From Kitasatospora sp. NBC_01246 (GTDB lineage Bacteria > Actinomycetota > Actinomycetes > Streptomycetales > Streptomycetaceae), in NCBI RefSeq assembly GCF_036226505.1, contig NZ_CP108484.1, forward strand, positions 6,820,001-6,884,000: DNA of 64,000 nt, in the 5' to 3' direction. Below are positions 48,730 to 56,760 of this stretch, piece by piece. The notes below the pieces were generated by a model. The model had not been told where the DNA came from and ran no database searches. It worked only from the letters and a program-made list of their open reading frames with translations. Within the stretch, counting starts at the first letter, position 1. The number at the start of each line of letters is the position of its first letter. The translations under genes were made by a program, and so were the position numbers.

Positions 48730-49536
48730 ATGATCTTGGGGGCCACACCCGTGCCCGCCACCCCATGCGTCCCTTGTCCTCTCTACGCGGACTACCGGCG
48801 GCTGCTGGACCTCGCCCCGGCCCTGCGGGTCGACGTGCTCGGCGCGGGCGAGGCCGCGCCCACACGTGCTCAGGGCTGGTACTCCGCCGTCGAACTGGCG
48901 GCGGATCCGACCGCGCTGGCCGACGCGCTGGCCGGCGAGGAGTCCCGGATCGCCGCCGAGCACGGCAAGGCCCCGCGCCCCCACGTCACCGCCTCCCGGC
49001 TGCTGCACCACTACCTCTGGTCGGTCTGCGTCCTGATCGCCGGCCCCTGGCACCTCGCCCGCCGGGTCCCCGTCATCGACGGCGCGGACCTCTGGATGCA
49101 CGCCCCCACGGGTGACTTCGCACTCCGTCCACGCGCCCACAGCACGCTCGCGGGCGACGACGAACTGCGCGCCGAACTGCGCGCCTCCGTCGTCACCCAC
49201 GTCGAGCCGCTGCTCACCGCCTTCTCGGGCGCCACCCGGCGCGGCACCCGCGCCCTGTGGGGCATGGTGACGGACGATCTGGCCTCCGCCGTCTGGTACC
49301 TCGGCCGGATGCTCGGCGAGGAGTCCGCCGCCGTCGCGGCCGCCGGAGCGGTGCTGCCCGGCGGCACCCAGCCGCTGCTCGGCGCCGCCGACTTCCGCCT
49401 CCTGCGCGGCGAGGACGGGCGCGGCCACCCGACCCGCACCCGGCTCGGCTGCTGCCTCTACTACGCGATCCGGCCGGACTCCGCCTGTATCACCTGCCCA
49501 CGGACGCCGGACGAGGAGCGGCTGCGGCGGCTCTGA
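48730..49536 (+). CDS. FhuF-like [2Fe-2S] ferric siderophore reductase
   Basis: 268 residues. The C-terminal cysteine pattern C-C-x10-C-x2-C (GCCLYYAIRPDSACITCPR) is that of FhuF-type reductases, which release iron from imported siderophores by reduction. Upstream segments SRLLHHYLWSVCVLIAGPWHL and RRGTRALWGMVTDDLASAVWYLGR are typical. The ATG is chosen because GGGAG is 5 bp before it; a GTG six bases earlier is too close. Divergent from the importer, each with its own iron box. Confidence 0.9.
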   Translation: MILGATPVPATPCVPCPLYADYRRLLDLAPALRVDVLGAGEAAPTRAQGWYSAVELAADPTALADALAGEESRIAAEHGKAPRPHVTASRLLHHYLWSVCVLIAGPWHLARRVPVIDGADLWMHAPTGDFALRPRAHSTLAGDDELRAELRASVVTHVEPLLTAFSGATRRGTRALWGMVTDDLASAVWYLGRMLGEESAAVAAAGAVLPGGTQPLLGAADFRLLRGEDGRGHPTRTRLGCCLYYAIRPDSACITCPRTPDEERLRRL

Positions 49537-49583
49537 GGCGGGCGCCCCCGGCCCCCGGGCTGAGGGGATGTCAGGTGCCCGGA

Positions 49584-49589
49584 TAGGCT
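49584..49589 (+). promoter_or_regulatory. -10 box of a probable leaderless promoter (TAGGCT)
   Basis: TAGGCT 6 nt before the ATG of the VOC gene; no ribosome site. Confidence 0.45.
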
Positions 49590-49595
49590 CGCCCG

Positions 49596-49997
49596 ATGAT
49601 CGATTCGACGATGCGGGTGCGGGTCGCCCGCCCCTCCCGGGACCTCGCCGCCGCCGAGCGGTTCTACGTCGACGGCCTGGGGCTCGACGTCCTCTGGCGC
49701 ACCACCGAGCGGGTGTCCGGCGAGCACGACCTGATCATGGTCGGCCCGGCCGGCGGCAGCTGGCACTTCGAGCTCACCCGCGACCCGGAGCACCCGCTGG
49801 AGCCGACGCCGACCGTGGACGACCTCTTCGTCGTCTACCTGGGCGCGCCGGTCGACGAGGCCGCCGTGGCCAGGCTGGAGGCCGCCGGCGGCACCCGGGT
49901 AGCCGCGCACAACCCGTACTGGGACGAGTACGGCGTGACCGTCGCGGACCCGGACGGGTACCGGCTGGTGCTCTGCAGCCGGACCTGGGGTGCCTGA
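49596..49997 (+). CDS. VOC (glyoxalase/bleomycin-resistance) superfamily protein
   Basis: 133 residues, one vicinal-oxygen-chelate domain: VRVARPSRDLAAAERFYVDGLGLDVLWRT, then HFELTRDPEHPLEP and YGVTVADPDGYRLVLCSRTW. The single-domain, non-enzyme-like form is common in actinobacteria; ligand unknown. Apparently leaderless. Downstream, about 135 bp holds only a repeated GTGGGAAGTCGGC palindrome. Confidence 0.88.
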   Translation: MIDSTMRVRVARPSRDLAAAERFYVDGLGLDVLWRTTERVSGEHDLIMVGPAGGSWHFELTRDPEHPLEPTPTVDDLFVVYLGAPVDEAAVARLEAAGGTRVAAHNPYWDEYGVTVADPDGYRLVLCSRTWGA

Positions 49998-50132
49998 CCC
50001 CGCCTGCCGGGTCCGGGCGTCGCCGCCGGGGTGGGAAGTCGGCCCGGCCGACTTCCCACCCCATGAGCGCCGTTGCTCCCGACTCGCCCCGGCCTCGGCG
50101 GCCCGGCCGGTCTCCCCGGGCCCCGGCGGCGG

Positions 50133-50630
50133 TCAGCCGACGGTGACCCGGACGTCCTTGACCGCCAGCACCTTGCAGGAGGCGGCGTCGCCCGGCTCGC
50201 GGCAGGTGGCGCGGTCGACGTAGTGCCAGGTGAGCGTGGTGCTGCCGGCGGCGGTCGCGGTCCAGGTCTGGCGGACGGTGTGGCCGCAGCCCGCGGAGTC
50301 GGGCGGGCAGCTGCTCAACTTGGCGTCCGCGTCCCGGTGCAGGACGGCCCGGTCGCCCTCGCCGGTCAGCTGCCAGCCGTGCGGCAGCGGGGCGGAGGTC
50401 AGGCTGACGCCGACCGAGCGGCCGACGGCCAGGTGGACGTCGGCCGGTTCGAAGGCCGGCTTGCCGCCGGCCACGGCCTCGGCCTCCAGGTCGGCGGGCA
50501 GGGCGAGGACGGTGTCCGGCCGCTCGTCCGACGACGGCCCGCCGGAGGACGAACAGCCGGCCACCGGCGCCAGGGCCAGCAGGGCGGCGGCCGCGAGGGC
50601 GAGCGGGCGGCGCGGGGATCGGGCGGTCAC
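50133..50630 (-). CDS. Putative lipoprotein
   Basis: 165 residues from a GTG that overlaps the upstream stop (GTGA). Signal peptide ALAAAALLALAPVAGC with the lipid Cys at about residue 25. The mature part has a compact beta-rich look with four Cys (LSSCPPDSAGCGH, ATCREPGDAASCK). VLAVKDVRVTV ends the protein. I do not recognise a family. Last gene of the WXG100-like/papain-like cassette, by 4-bp overlaps. Confidence 0.78.
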   Translation of the reverse strand: MTARSPRRPLALAAAALLALAPVAGCSSSGGPSSDERPDTVLALPADLEAEAVAGGKPAFEPADVHLAVGRSVGVSLTSAPLPHGWQLTGEGDRAVLHRDADAKLSSCPPDSAGCGHTVRQTWTATAAGSTTLTWHYVDRATCREPGDAASCKVLAVKDVRVTVG

Positions 50631-51016
50631 CGGGCGTCCGCCTCCCGGGCGTTGCGCCGCAGCTCGATCAGCGCCGCGACCTCCGCCAGCCAGCGCGCGA
50701 ACAGGTGCTCGCGCCCGAGGTCGGCGCCGCTCGCGGCGGCGGCCTGCAGCCACTCGCGGACGACGGTCCGGCCCGGCTCGCCGATGACCGGCTCGGGCAG
50801 CGCGAGGGCCGCCGCGAAGCCGCCGGCGCGGACGTGCTGGGCCAGGAAGCCCAGCGGGTACGCGCCGATGCCCGCCGCCTCGGCGCGGTGGGCGGCCGCG
50901 ATGGCGGCCTCGGTGAACAGGGCCTGGCGCGGGCCACCGGTGAGCAGCAGGCCCCGGGTGATGGCGGCGGCGACGTCGAGGTCCGCCAGTTCGGCGTCGG
51001 GGCGGACGTTCGTCAT
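50627..51016 (-). CDS. Helical hypothetical protein downstream of the putative effector
   Basis: 129 residues, mostly helix and free of Cys (ITRGLLLTGGPRQALFTEAAIAAAHRAEAAG...EHLFARWLAEVAALIELRRNA). No signal peptide. It starts within the stop of the papain-like gene (ATGA overlap), where cognate immunity or chaperone genes often lie; that role is only inferred from position. Family not recognised. Confidence 0.7.
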   Translation of the reverse strand: MTNVRPDAELADLDVAAAITRGLLLTGGPRQALFTEAAIAAAHRAEAAGIGAYPLGFLAQHVRAGGFAAALALPEPVIGEPGRTVVREWLQAAAASGADLGREHLFARWLAEVAALIELRRNAREADAR

Positions 51017-52572
51017 TTCGGCAGCTCCAGCGCGGTCGACTTGTTGAGGGGGTGTTCACCGGGGGTCAGTCCGCCGAGCTGGCTGTTGACGAACTGCTCC
51101 TCGGTCACCCAGGAGGTGAAGCCCCAGGGGTTGTAGACCTGCAGCTTGTCACCGTCCCGCCCGATGATCATCATCTGGTGACCCGAGTCGTCGTTCCGCA
51201 CGGTGATCGGGACGGGCAGGCCCTCGTCGACGGACTTCTCGATCCGCGCCAGCGCCGCCCGCCGGTCCTCGTCGCTCTCCAGCTCGACGTGCTCGTAGTC
51301 GGCGCCGGTGGCCTTGCCGAGGTCCTTGTCGGCCAGGTAGGTCTGGGCCTTCGGCCCGAGCCCGCTGTCCACCTGCGGGTAGACCTTCTTGTTCCCGTCG
51401 ACCCGCTGGCCGTCCTTGTACTCGTTGAGGTACGTGTCCTGCAGCCGCTTCTCGAAGTTCTCCGGGGAGTCGGCGCCGGGAGCGTCCGGGGTGCCGCCGG
51501 TGGTCAGCTGGAACATCATCAGCGGGTCCAGCTTGGCCTGGGCGATCACGGTGGAGGCCGCCACGCAGTCGCTGACGTTGCGCTGCGAATAGAGGCCGTA
51601 GCCGTCGATGTTGACGTTCTGGCCGCCGTAGGTGACGTCGAGGTTGTCCGAGGACTCCCGGCCGGTGTCGCCGGTGCTGGTGGCCGGCACGAGGTGCTTG
51701 GCGAGCCAGGCCGGGTCGTCGCCGTGCGGGTGGATCTGGGCGTCGAACCGCTGGATGTCGGACACCGAGTGCCCGGCCGCCAGCGCCTTCCAGAGGTAGG
51801 CCGCCTCCTCGGGGGACTTCGCGCCGGACAGCAGCGCGCGGAACGCCGCCTGGTCGGCGCCGGTCATCACACCGAGGGTCTGGTTGGCCCGGTCGAGCTG
51901 GTTGGGCGTGAGGATGTAGCCGCCGTCCTCGCCCGCGCCGGGGTTCTTCTCGGTGGCCAGGACCACCGCGGCCAGCGGGTCGATCGAGCCCATCCCGGCG
52001 CGCGAGGCGCGCGCCGCGGAGGCCAGCTGGTTCAGCTTGCTGGCGGTGCTGGTGCCGGTGCTCTCCACCCGCCGGGCCGCCGCGAGCCGGGCGTCGACGC
52101 CGGCCAGCGCGGTCGCCATCGCGTCCTGGTCGAAGCCGCCCGGGTCCTGGCGGGCCCGCTCCCCGGCGGACCGCAGCTGTTCGCGGCCCTGGGTGTCGGT
52201 CTTCTTCGCCCAGTCCAGCTCGCTCGCCCAGGTGTCCAGCAGGACGGCGGCCTGGGCGAGGGTCTGCTGGGAGGTGGTGGTCTCCTCCGACATCGCGTGG
52301 ATCGCCTGCGTCGCGTGCTCGGCCACCGAGCCGCTCCAGACCGCGGGCAGCTGGTTGGTGGCGATCCCGGAGAGGTCCTGCGAGGCCTGGCCGAAGGAGG
52401 CCGCCGCCTGTCCGTAGTCCTTGGCGCGGGCCTGCACGGCGCTCACGTCGCCGACCGGCTCCGGCACGGCCAGCGCCTGGTCGATCCCCTCCAGCAGGTG
52501 GAGGTTGGCGAACATGAAGTTCACCTTCTCGATGGTGTGCCGCGCCTTCTCCAGATCCTTGACCTTGCTCAC
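51013..52572 (-). CDS. Putative type VII secretion effector: helical N-terminus with C39/papain-like C-terminal domain
   Basis: 519 residues, GTG start overlapping the WXG100-like stop (GTGA). Residues 1-190 are long helices (AVWSGSVAEHATQAIHAMSEETTTSQQTLAQAAVLLDTWASEL has WXG100-like spacing). The C-terminal 190 residues look like a cysteine peptidase/C39-like domain: Cys336 in SQRNVSDCVAASTV, His465 in NDDSGHQMMIIGRDG and Asn481 in VYNPWGFTSWVTEEQF form a plausible triad. No signal peptide, consistent with WXG-partner-dependent export. Whether it cleaves protein, peptidoglycan or nothing is unknown. Confidence 0.72.
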   Translation of the reverse strand: MSKVKDLEKARHTIEKVNFMFANLHLLEGIDQALAVPEPVGDVSAVQARAKDYGQAAASFGQASQDLSGIATNQLPAVWSGSVAEHATQAIHAMSEETTTSQQTLAQAAVLLDTWASELDWAKKTDTQGREQLRSAGERARQDPGGFDQDAMATALAGVDARLAAARRVESTGTSTASKLNQLASAARASRAGMGSIDPLAAVVLATEKNPGAGEDGGYILTPNQLDRANQTLGVMTGADQAAFRALLSGAKSPEEAAYLWKALAAGHSVSDIQRFDAQIHPHGDDPAWLAKHLVPATSTGDTGRESSDNLDVTYGGQNVNIDGYGLYSQRNVSDCVAASTVIAQAKLDPLMMFQLTTGGTPDAPGADSPENFEKRLQDTYLNEYKDGQRVDGNKKVYPQVDSGLGPKAQTYLADKDLGKATGADYEHVELESDEDRRAALARIEKSVDEGLPVPITVRNDDSGHQMMIIGRDGDKLQVYNPWGFTSWVTEEQFVNSQLGGLTPGEHPLNKSTALELPK

Positions 52573-52907
52573 CGGCCGCCGCCCGCCGGCACCAGCGAGG
52601 CCGTGATGGCCTTCTCCGCGTTGCGGTAGTTGGCCGTGGTGGTCGACATCTTCTGGGACAGCTCGTCCAGCGCGCGCTGGGTGACGGTGATCTCCTTCGA
52701 CCAGGCGCTGTCGAAGGAGGACCACGCGCTGTCCATGCCGAACTCGCCGAAGGCGGTGGCCGCGTAGCAGACCGAGCCCGCGTAGGCGGTCTTGGCCGCG
52801 GCGATGTCCGTCGCCGTCTTGTTCAGTTGGTCCGTGACGCCGCTCAGACCGGCCACGCTGACGCCGTATCCGTCCCCGCCGCCGCCCGGCGCTGCTCCGT
52901 CGCTCAT
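52569..52907 (-). CDS. WXG100-like small helical protein
   Basis: 112 residues, no signal peptide. Two predicted helices around a Trp-containing turn (DSAWSSFDSAWSKEITVTQRALDEL), then KMSTTTANYRNAEKAI with a Tyr-x3-Glu at the C-terminal end, the usual WXG100/ESX export mark. The Gly/Pro-rich head (GAAPGGGGDGYG) precedes it. First gene of a four-gene overlap-coupled unit with the papain-like protein; probable export partner. Confidence 0.68.
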   Translation of the reverse strand: MSDGAAPGGGGDGYGVSVAGLSGVTDQLNKTATDIAAAKTAYAGSVCYAATAFGEFGMDSAWSSFDSAWSKEITVTQRALDELSQKMSTTTANYRNAEKAITASLVPAGGGR

Positions 52908-53020
52908 GCTTCCCCGTTCCCCCGTCTTCCGGTCCGTCGGTCCACCTGCCACCGGTGCCCGCGCGACGGTACGGCGCGGACACCGGGGAGAGAGCCTAAC
53001 CTGTGGTGGGGGATAGGGTA

Positions 53021-54391
53021 TTACGCCCGGGAGGGCCGGATCGGCTCCTCGCTTCCTTCACGGCCGGCCCGCAACGGCCGCACATTCGGGGCGTTCTGTG
53101 CGGTCTTCACCCCACGGACCGGGACCGGCTCGACCGCCGGGTCCAGGGTGTCCGTCTTCACCGGTACCGGTGCCGGCAGTGGTACCGGCAGCGCCGAACG
53201 GCGCGGGTAGCGGCGGTCGGTGGCCGTCGCGGCGGCGAGCAGCAGGGCGGCCGCCGCGGCGACGACGGTGATCCGGAAGGGCGCTTCGGGCGCGAGGTGG
53301 TCGGCCGCCCAGCCGCCGAGGAACGTCCCCGCCGACTGGGCCAGGATGATCGCGCTGACCAGCGCCGCCATCGCCTCGCCGAGCCGCGCCGTCGGCACGG
53401 TCCGCTCCACCAGGCCGAACATGGTGATCATCTGAGGTGCGACGGCCATGCCCAGGCACCCGACGGCTCCGGCCAGGGCGAGTACGCCGCCACCGGAGAA
53501 GAGCAGCAGGACGGAGGTGGCGAACAGCAGGACCGTCCCGGCCCGCAACCGGGCCGCCAGCTCCCAACGGGCCGGCAGCGCGGCGGTGGCGATGCCCGCG
53601 AAGGCACTGGTGAATCCCATGAAGCCGTAGATCAACCCAGCCGCACCGGGCCGGCCCAGCGCGTCCGTGGTGGCGGTGACCCCGACCTGCACCGAGCCGA
53701 AGCAGGCGCCCAGCAGCGCCATCCCGGCGAGCAGCAGCACGTACGGAGGGCTCATCAGGGGCTCGGCGGAGCGCCGCCGGGCGTCCGGCCCGGTACCGGG
53801 CGGCGCGGTCGGGTGCAGCGCGAACAGGGTGGCGCCGACGCCGACCAGCGCCGCCGCGGTGAGCAGCCCGGCGGCCGGGGAGACCAGGGTGGCGAGCAGA
53901 CCGACCAGGGCCGGCCCGGTGGTGAAGCTGACCTCGTCCACGATGCCGTCCAGCGAGAGCATCGAGGACGTCAACTCCGCGTCCCCGCCCGCCAGCCGGA
54001 CCCAGCGGCTGCGTGACAGCGGCCCGACCAGCGGGACCGAGAGGCCGATCAGCGCGGCCGGCGCGATCTGTGCGGCGAGCGGCAGACCGCCCTCGGACGC
54101 GGCCACCAGGGCGAGCACCGCGACCGTGTTGACGAGCGCGGTGACCAGGCCGACGGTGCGCTGCCCGCGCCGGTCCGCGAGCCGGCCGACCAGCGGCCCG
54201 CCGACCGCCTGACCGAGGGCCAGCGCCCCGGCCACCACCGAGCCGCGCCAGACGCTGCCGGTGTTCCGGGTGACCAGCAGCAGGGTGCCGATCGGGCACA
54301 TCGCGTTCGGCAACCGGCCGAGCAGCGACCAGAGCAGCACCCCACCACCCGTCAGCTGCGCCGCCGAACGGAACCTCGTGACCACGGACAT
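53021..54391 (-). CDS. MFS transporter
   Basis: 456 residues, 11-12 hydrophobic helices (GRLADRRGQRTVGLVTALVN is the loop 2-3 motif). The arrangement resembles actinobacterial drug or metabolite efflux permeases. The last 60 residues are a hydrophilic Pro/Val/Arg-rich tail; GTACCGGTGCCGGCAGTGG-like repeats in the DNA encode part of it. The 280 bp upstream contains a direct repeat (CCGTACGA at 54481 and 54510) with ATGATCACCC/ACGATCACCC, a possible regulator site, and nothing else. Confidence 0.85.
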   Translation of the reverse strand: MSVVTRFRSAAQLTGGGVLLWSLLGRLPNAMCPIGTLLLVTRNTGSVWRGSVVAGALALGQAVGGPLVGRLADRRGQRTVGLVTALVNTVAVLALVAASEGGLPLAAQIAPAALIGLSVPLVGPLSRSRWVRLAGGDAELTSSMLSLDGIVDEVSFTTGPALVGLLATLVSPAAGLLTAAALVGVGATLFALHPTAPPGTGPDARRRSAEPLMSPPYVLLLAGMALLGACFGSVQVGVTATTDALGRPGAAGLIYGFMGFTSAFAGIATAALPARWELAARLRAGTVLLFATSVLLLFSGGGVLALAGAVGCLGMAVAPQMITMFGLVERTVPTARLGEAMAALVSAIILAQSAGTFLGGWAADHLAPEAPFRITVVAAAAALLLAAATATDRRYPRRSALPVPLPAPVPVKTDTLDPAVEPVPVRGVKTAQNAPNVRPLRAGREGSEEPIRPSRA

Positions 54392-54671
54392 CGTGCTGCA
54401 CCCCCACGCGGAGCCGGGGTGGGCGCCCGCCTCCCACCACCGGCCCGAGCCGGTACCGGCGGCCCGCGGGTGAGCTCCGACCGTACGACCTGGATGATCA
54501 CCCGGGTAACCGTACGATCACCCAGTGCAGTCGATTCGGAGCGTTCGGTCACCTTGGAGGACCGCCCAAGGGCGGCCGGAGGTCGCCCGGAGCGGCGCGA
54601 CCCGCCCGGTTCGGTGCGCCGGGTCCGAGGGCGGTCCGGGGGTGGCCGGACCGTGGTGCGGCCGGACCGGC

Positions 54672-55634
54672 TCAGCCGACCAGCGCGGCGCGGATCCGGT
54701 CCAGGATCTGCCCCGCGCCCGTGTAGCCGATGCCGAGCATCCAGAGGCCGTCGTCCACCTGGTAGACCCGCCCGGCGCGTACCGCGTCCAGGTTCTTCCA
54801 GAGCGAGCCGTCGACGATCCTCGCCCGGTCCGACTTGGCCGCGTCGCCGTACACCGAGTAGAAGATGACGTCGGCGGCCGCCTGGTCGACCTGCTCGGGG
54901 CTGATCTCGATCGAGAAGCCGGGCTTGTCCTGGTTGGCCGGGCGGCCCAGGCCGAGGTCCTTGAAGAGCGAGCCGACGAAGGTGTCGTTGAGGTAGAGCC
55001 GGGTGGGCGCGCCGGCCAGGAAGCGGGCCATCTCCACCCGGGTGGCCGCGACGCTCGCCGGGCCGCCGAGGGCGGTGACCAGCTCGGTCACCTTGGCCCG
55101 GTACGCCGCCTCGGCCGCCTCGGCCTCGGCCCGGCGGCCGAGCGCCTCGGCGTGCAGCCGGGCGTTCTCCTTCCAGGCGGGCCCGGTGGTCTCGGTCAGG
55201 ACGGTCGGCGCGATCCTCGACAGTTCGTCGTACCGCTTGTCGTCGCGGACCTGGTTGCTCAGGATGAGGTCCGGTCTGAGCGCCGCGATGCTCTCCAGGC
55301 TGGGCTGGCCGATGGTGCCGACGGCCTTCGTCCCGGCCAGCCGGTCCGCCGGCAGGTAGCCGGAGAACGGCGTGCCCTCGGCGGTGGTGGTGGCGCCGAC
55401 CGGGGTGAGGCCGAGGGTGACGACGGAGTCCAGGGCGTCGGTGTCCAGGACGACCACCCGGGCGGCGCGCTGCGGCACGGTGCTCTCGCCGCGCGCGTGC
55501 CGCACGACCCGGGTGGCGGCCGCCGTGGCCCCGGAGCCGCCGCCGGTCGAGCCGCCGCCGCCCGAGCCGCAGGCGGCGAGTGCGAGCCCGGAGGCGAGGG
55601 TGAGCACGGTGCGGCGGGTGAGCGCGGGGAGCAT
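54672..55634 (-). CDS. Second iron-siderophore binding lipoprotein
   Basis: 320 residues. The signal has RRTVLTLASGLALAAC (Tat- or Sec-type lipoprotein), then a FecB/FhuD fold: RAARVVVLDTDALDSVVTLGLTPVGA, LESIAALRPDLILSNQV, IAPTVLTETTGPAWKENARL. It is a paralogue of the binding protein in the main siderophore operon but has no permease or ATPase beside it and no iron box that I can see. It follows the MerR gene by 61 bp on the same strand. Confidence 0.88.
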   Translation of the reverse strand: MLPALTRRTVLTLASGLALAACGSGGGGSTGGGSGATAAATRVVRHARGESTVPQRAARVVVLDTDALDSVVTLGLTPVGATTTAEGTPFSGYLPADRLAGTKAVGTIGQPSLESIAALRPDLILSNQVRDDKRYDELSRIAPTVLTETTGPAWKENARLHAEALGRRAEAEAAEAAYRAKVTELVTALGGPASVAATRVEMARFLAGAPTRLYLNDTFVGSLFKDLGLGRPANQDKPGFSIEISPEQVDQAAADVIFYSVYGDAAKSDRARIVDGSLWKNLDAVRAGRVYQVDDGLWMLGIGYTGAGQILDRIRAALVG

Positions 55635-55695
55635 CGAGCGACTCCGATCCGGAAGGCGGCGCGGCGCCCGGATCCCTGCCCGCGGGAGGGTGCGG

Positions 55696-56571
55696 CTACG
55701 CCTGCGCGCAGGGCGTGCCGGGGTCGCCCCGGCCGTCCGCGTCCCGCCGCTCGTCCGCTCCGCCGTCCCGCCGGTCGTCCGTACCGCCGTCCTCCCGCTG
55801 CTCCCGGCGCTGGCGCAGCAGCCCGTCGTACTCGGCGTGCACCCGCCGGTCCATGGCCAGGGCGAACTGGGCGTCCGTGACCGTCCGGGCCAGTGGCCGC
55901 ACCCGGAGGATCTGCTCGGTGAGGCGGGCCGCCTCACCGGGGGGCAGCGGGGTGTCGGCGGCGAGCGGGCCCAGGAGCTGGTCGCGGGCCAGCGCGGTGA
56001 AGATCTCGGCGATCGCGTCCACGTGCTCCTGGGCGCGGCGGCTGGCCTCCAGCACGACCGCGAGCGGCACGCCTTCGGCGACCAGGGCCGTGGTGGCGTC
56101 CATCAGCCGCCGGCTGACGTGGGTGATCCCGTCCTCCTCGACCGAGATGTAGCCCTGGGCGACGGACTCGGCGGTGTTCTCCTCGGTGAGCTGGTCACCG
56201 AAGGCGGTCTTCAGCTCGTCCCAGTCGAGGTGGACGGGCGTCTCGTCCGACCAGGGCGCGATGATCGCGGCCTCCAGGCCGATCAGCTCGGCGACGTCCC
56301 GGCCGCTCTCCCCGGCGCCGATCAGCTCGGCGATGCCGCCCAGGGTGTGGCCGCGCTCCAGCAGTTCGGCGATCACCCCCAGCCGGTGCAGATGGGCCTC
56401 GCCGTACCAGGCGATCCGGCCCTCCTTGCGCGGCGGCTGGAGCAGCTTGCGCTCGCGGTAGAAACGCAGCGTCCGGGTGGTGATGCCGGCCGCCTCGGCC
56501 AGCTCCTCCACCCGGTACTCGCGTCGTCCGTCGCCCGCACCCGCTCTGACCTTGTCCACGGCGCTCAGCAT
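55696..56571 (-). CDS. MerR-family transcriptional regulator
   Basis: 291 residues. N-terminal winged helix YRVEELAEAAGITTRTLRFYRERKLLQPPRKEGRIAWYGEAHLHRL; then a dimerisation helix and a long effector domain (about 80-260) without metal-binding Cys, so it responds to an organic ligand. An Arg/Asp-rich tail ends the protein. Divergent from the monooxygenase operon and likely its regulator. Confidence 0.9.
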   Translation of the reverse strand: MLSAVDKVRAGAGDGRREYRVEELAEAAGITTRTLRFYRERKLLQPPRKEGRIAWYGEAHLHRLGVIAELLERGHTLGGIAELIGAGESGRDVAELIGLEAAIIAPWSDETPVHLDWDELKTAFGDQLTEENTAESVAQGYISVEEDGITHVSRRLMDATTALVAEGVPLAVVLEASRRAQEHVDAIAEIFTALARDQLLGPLAADTPLPPGEAARLTEQILRVRPLARTVTDAQFALAMDRRVHAEYDGLLRQRREQREDGGTDDRRDGGADERRDADGRGDPGTPCAQA

Positions 56572-56645
56572 AGGACCGGCGATCGCCGAAGTGACGTGGC
56601 CGGGCTTCTTCCCCCCGTCGGCGACAGGGGCTACTCTGCCAATCG

Positions 56646-56663
56646 TGCCAGTGATTGCTGGCA
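56646..56663. promoter_or_regulatory. Inverted repeat TGCCA-N8-TGGCA, possible MerR site
   Basis: Lies between the MerR gene and the divergent monooxygenase gene, 98 bp before the latter. A TACTCT box lies just upstream (56631-56636). Arms are only 5 bp, so modest support. Confidence 0.35.
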
Positions 56664-56760
56664 TGGTTATCGCGACGGCATGACGGCACGATGGCAGGAC
56701 GCACGACGGCACGTCGCGGCAGTGCGCACCTCACGGCCCCCACCCTCAGGAGGACGCCGC

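Noticed and set aside
55372..56760. N-terminal extension of the monooxygenase frame
   Set aside because: It runs antisense through the MerR gene; the ATG at 56761 has AGGAGG in front and matches the family start.
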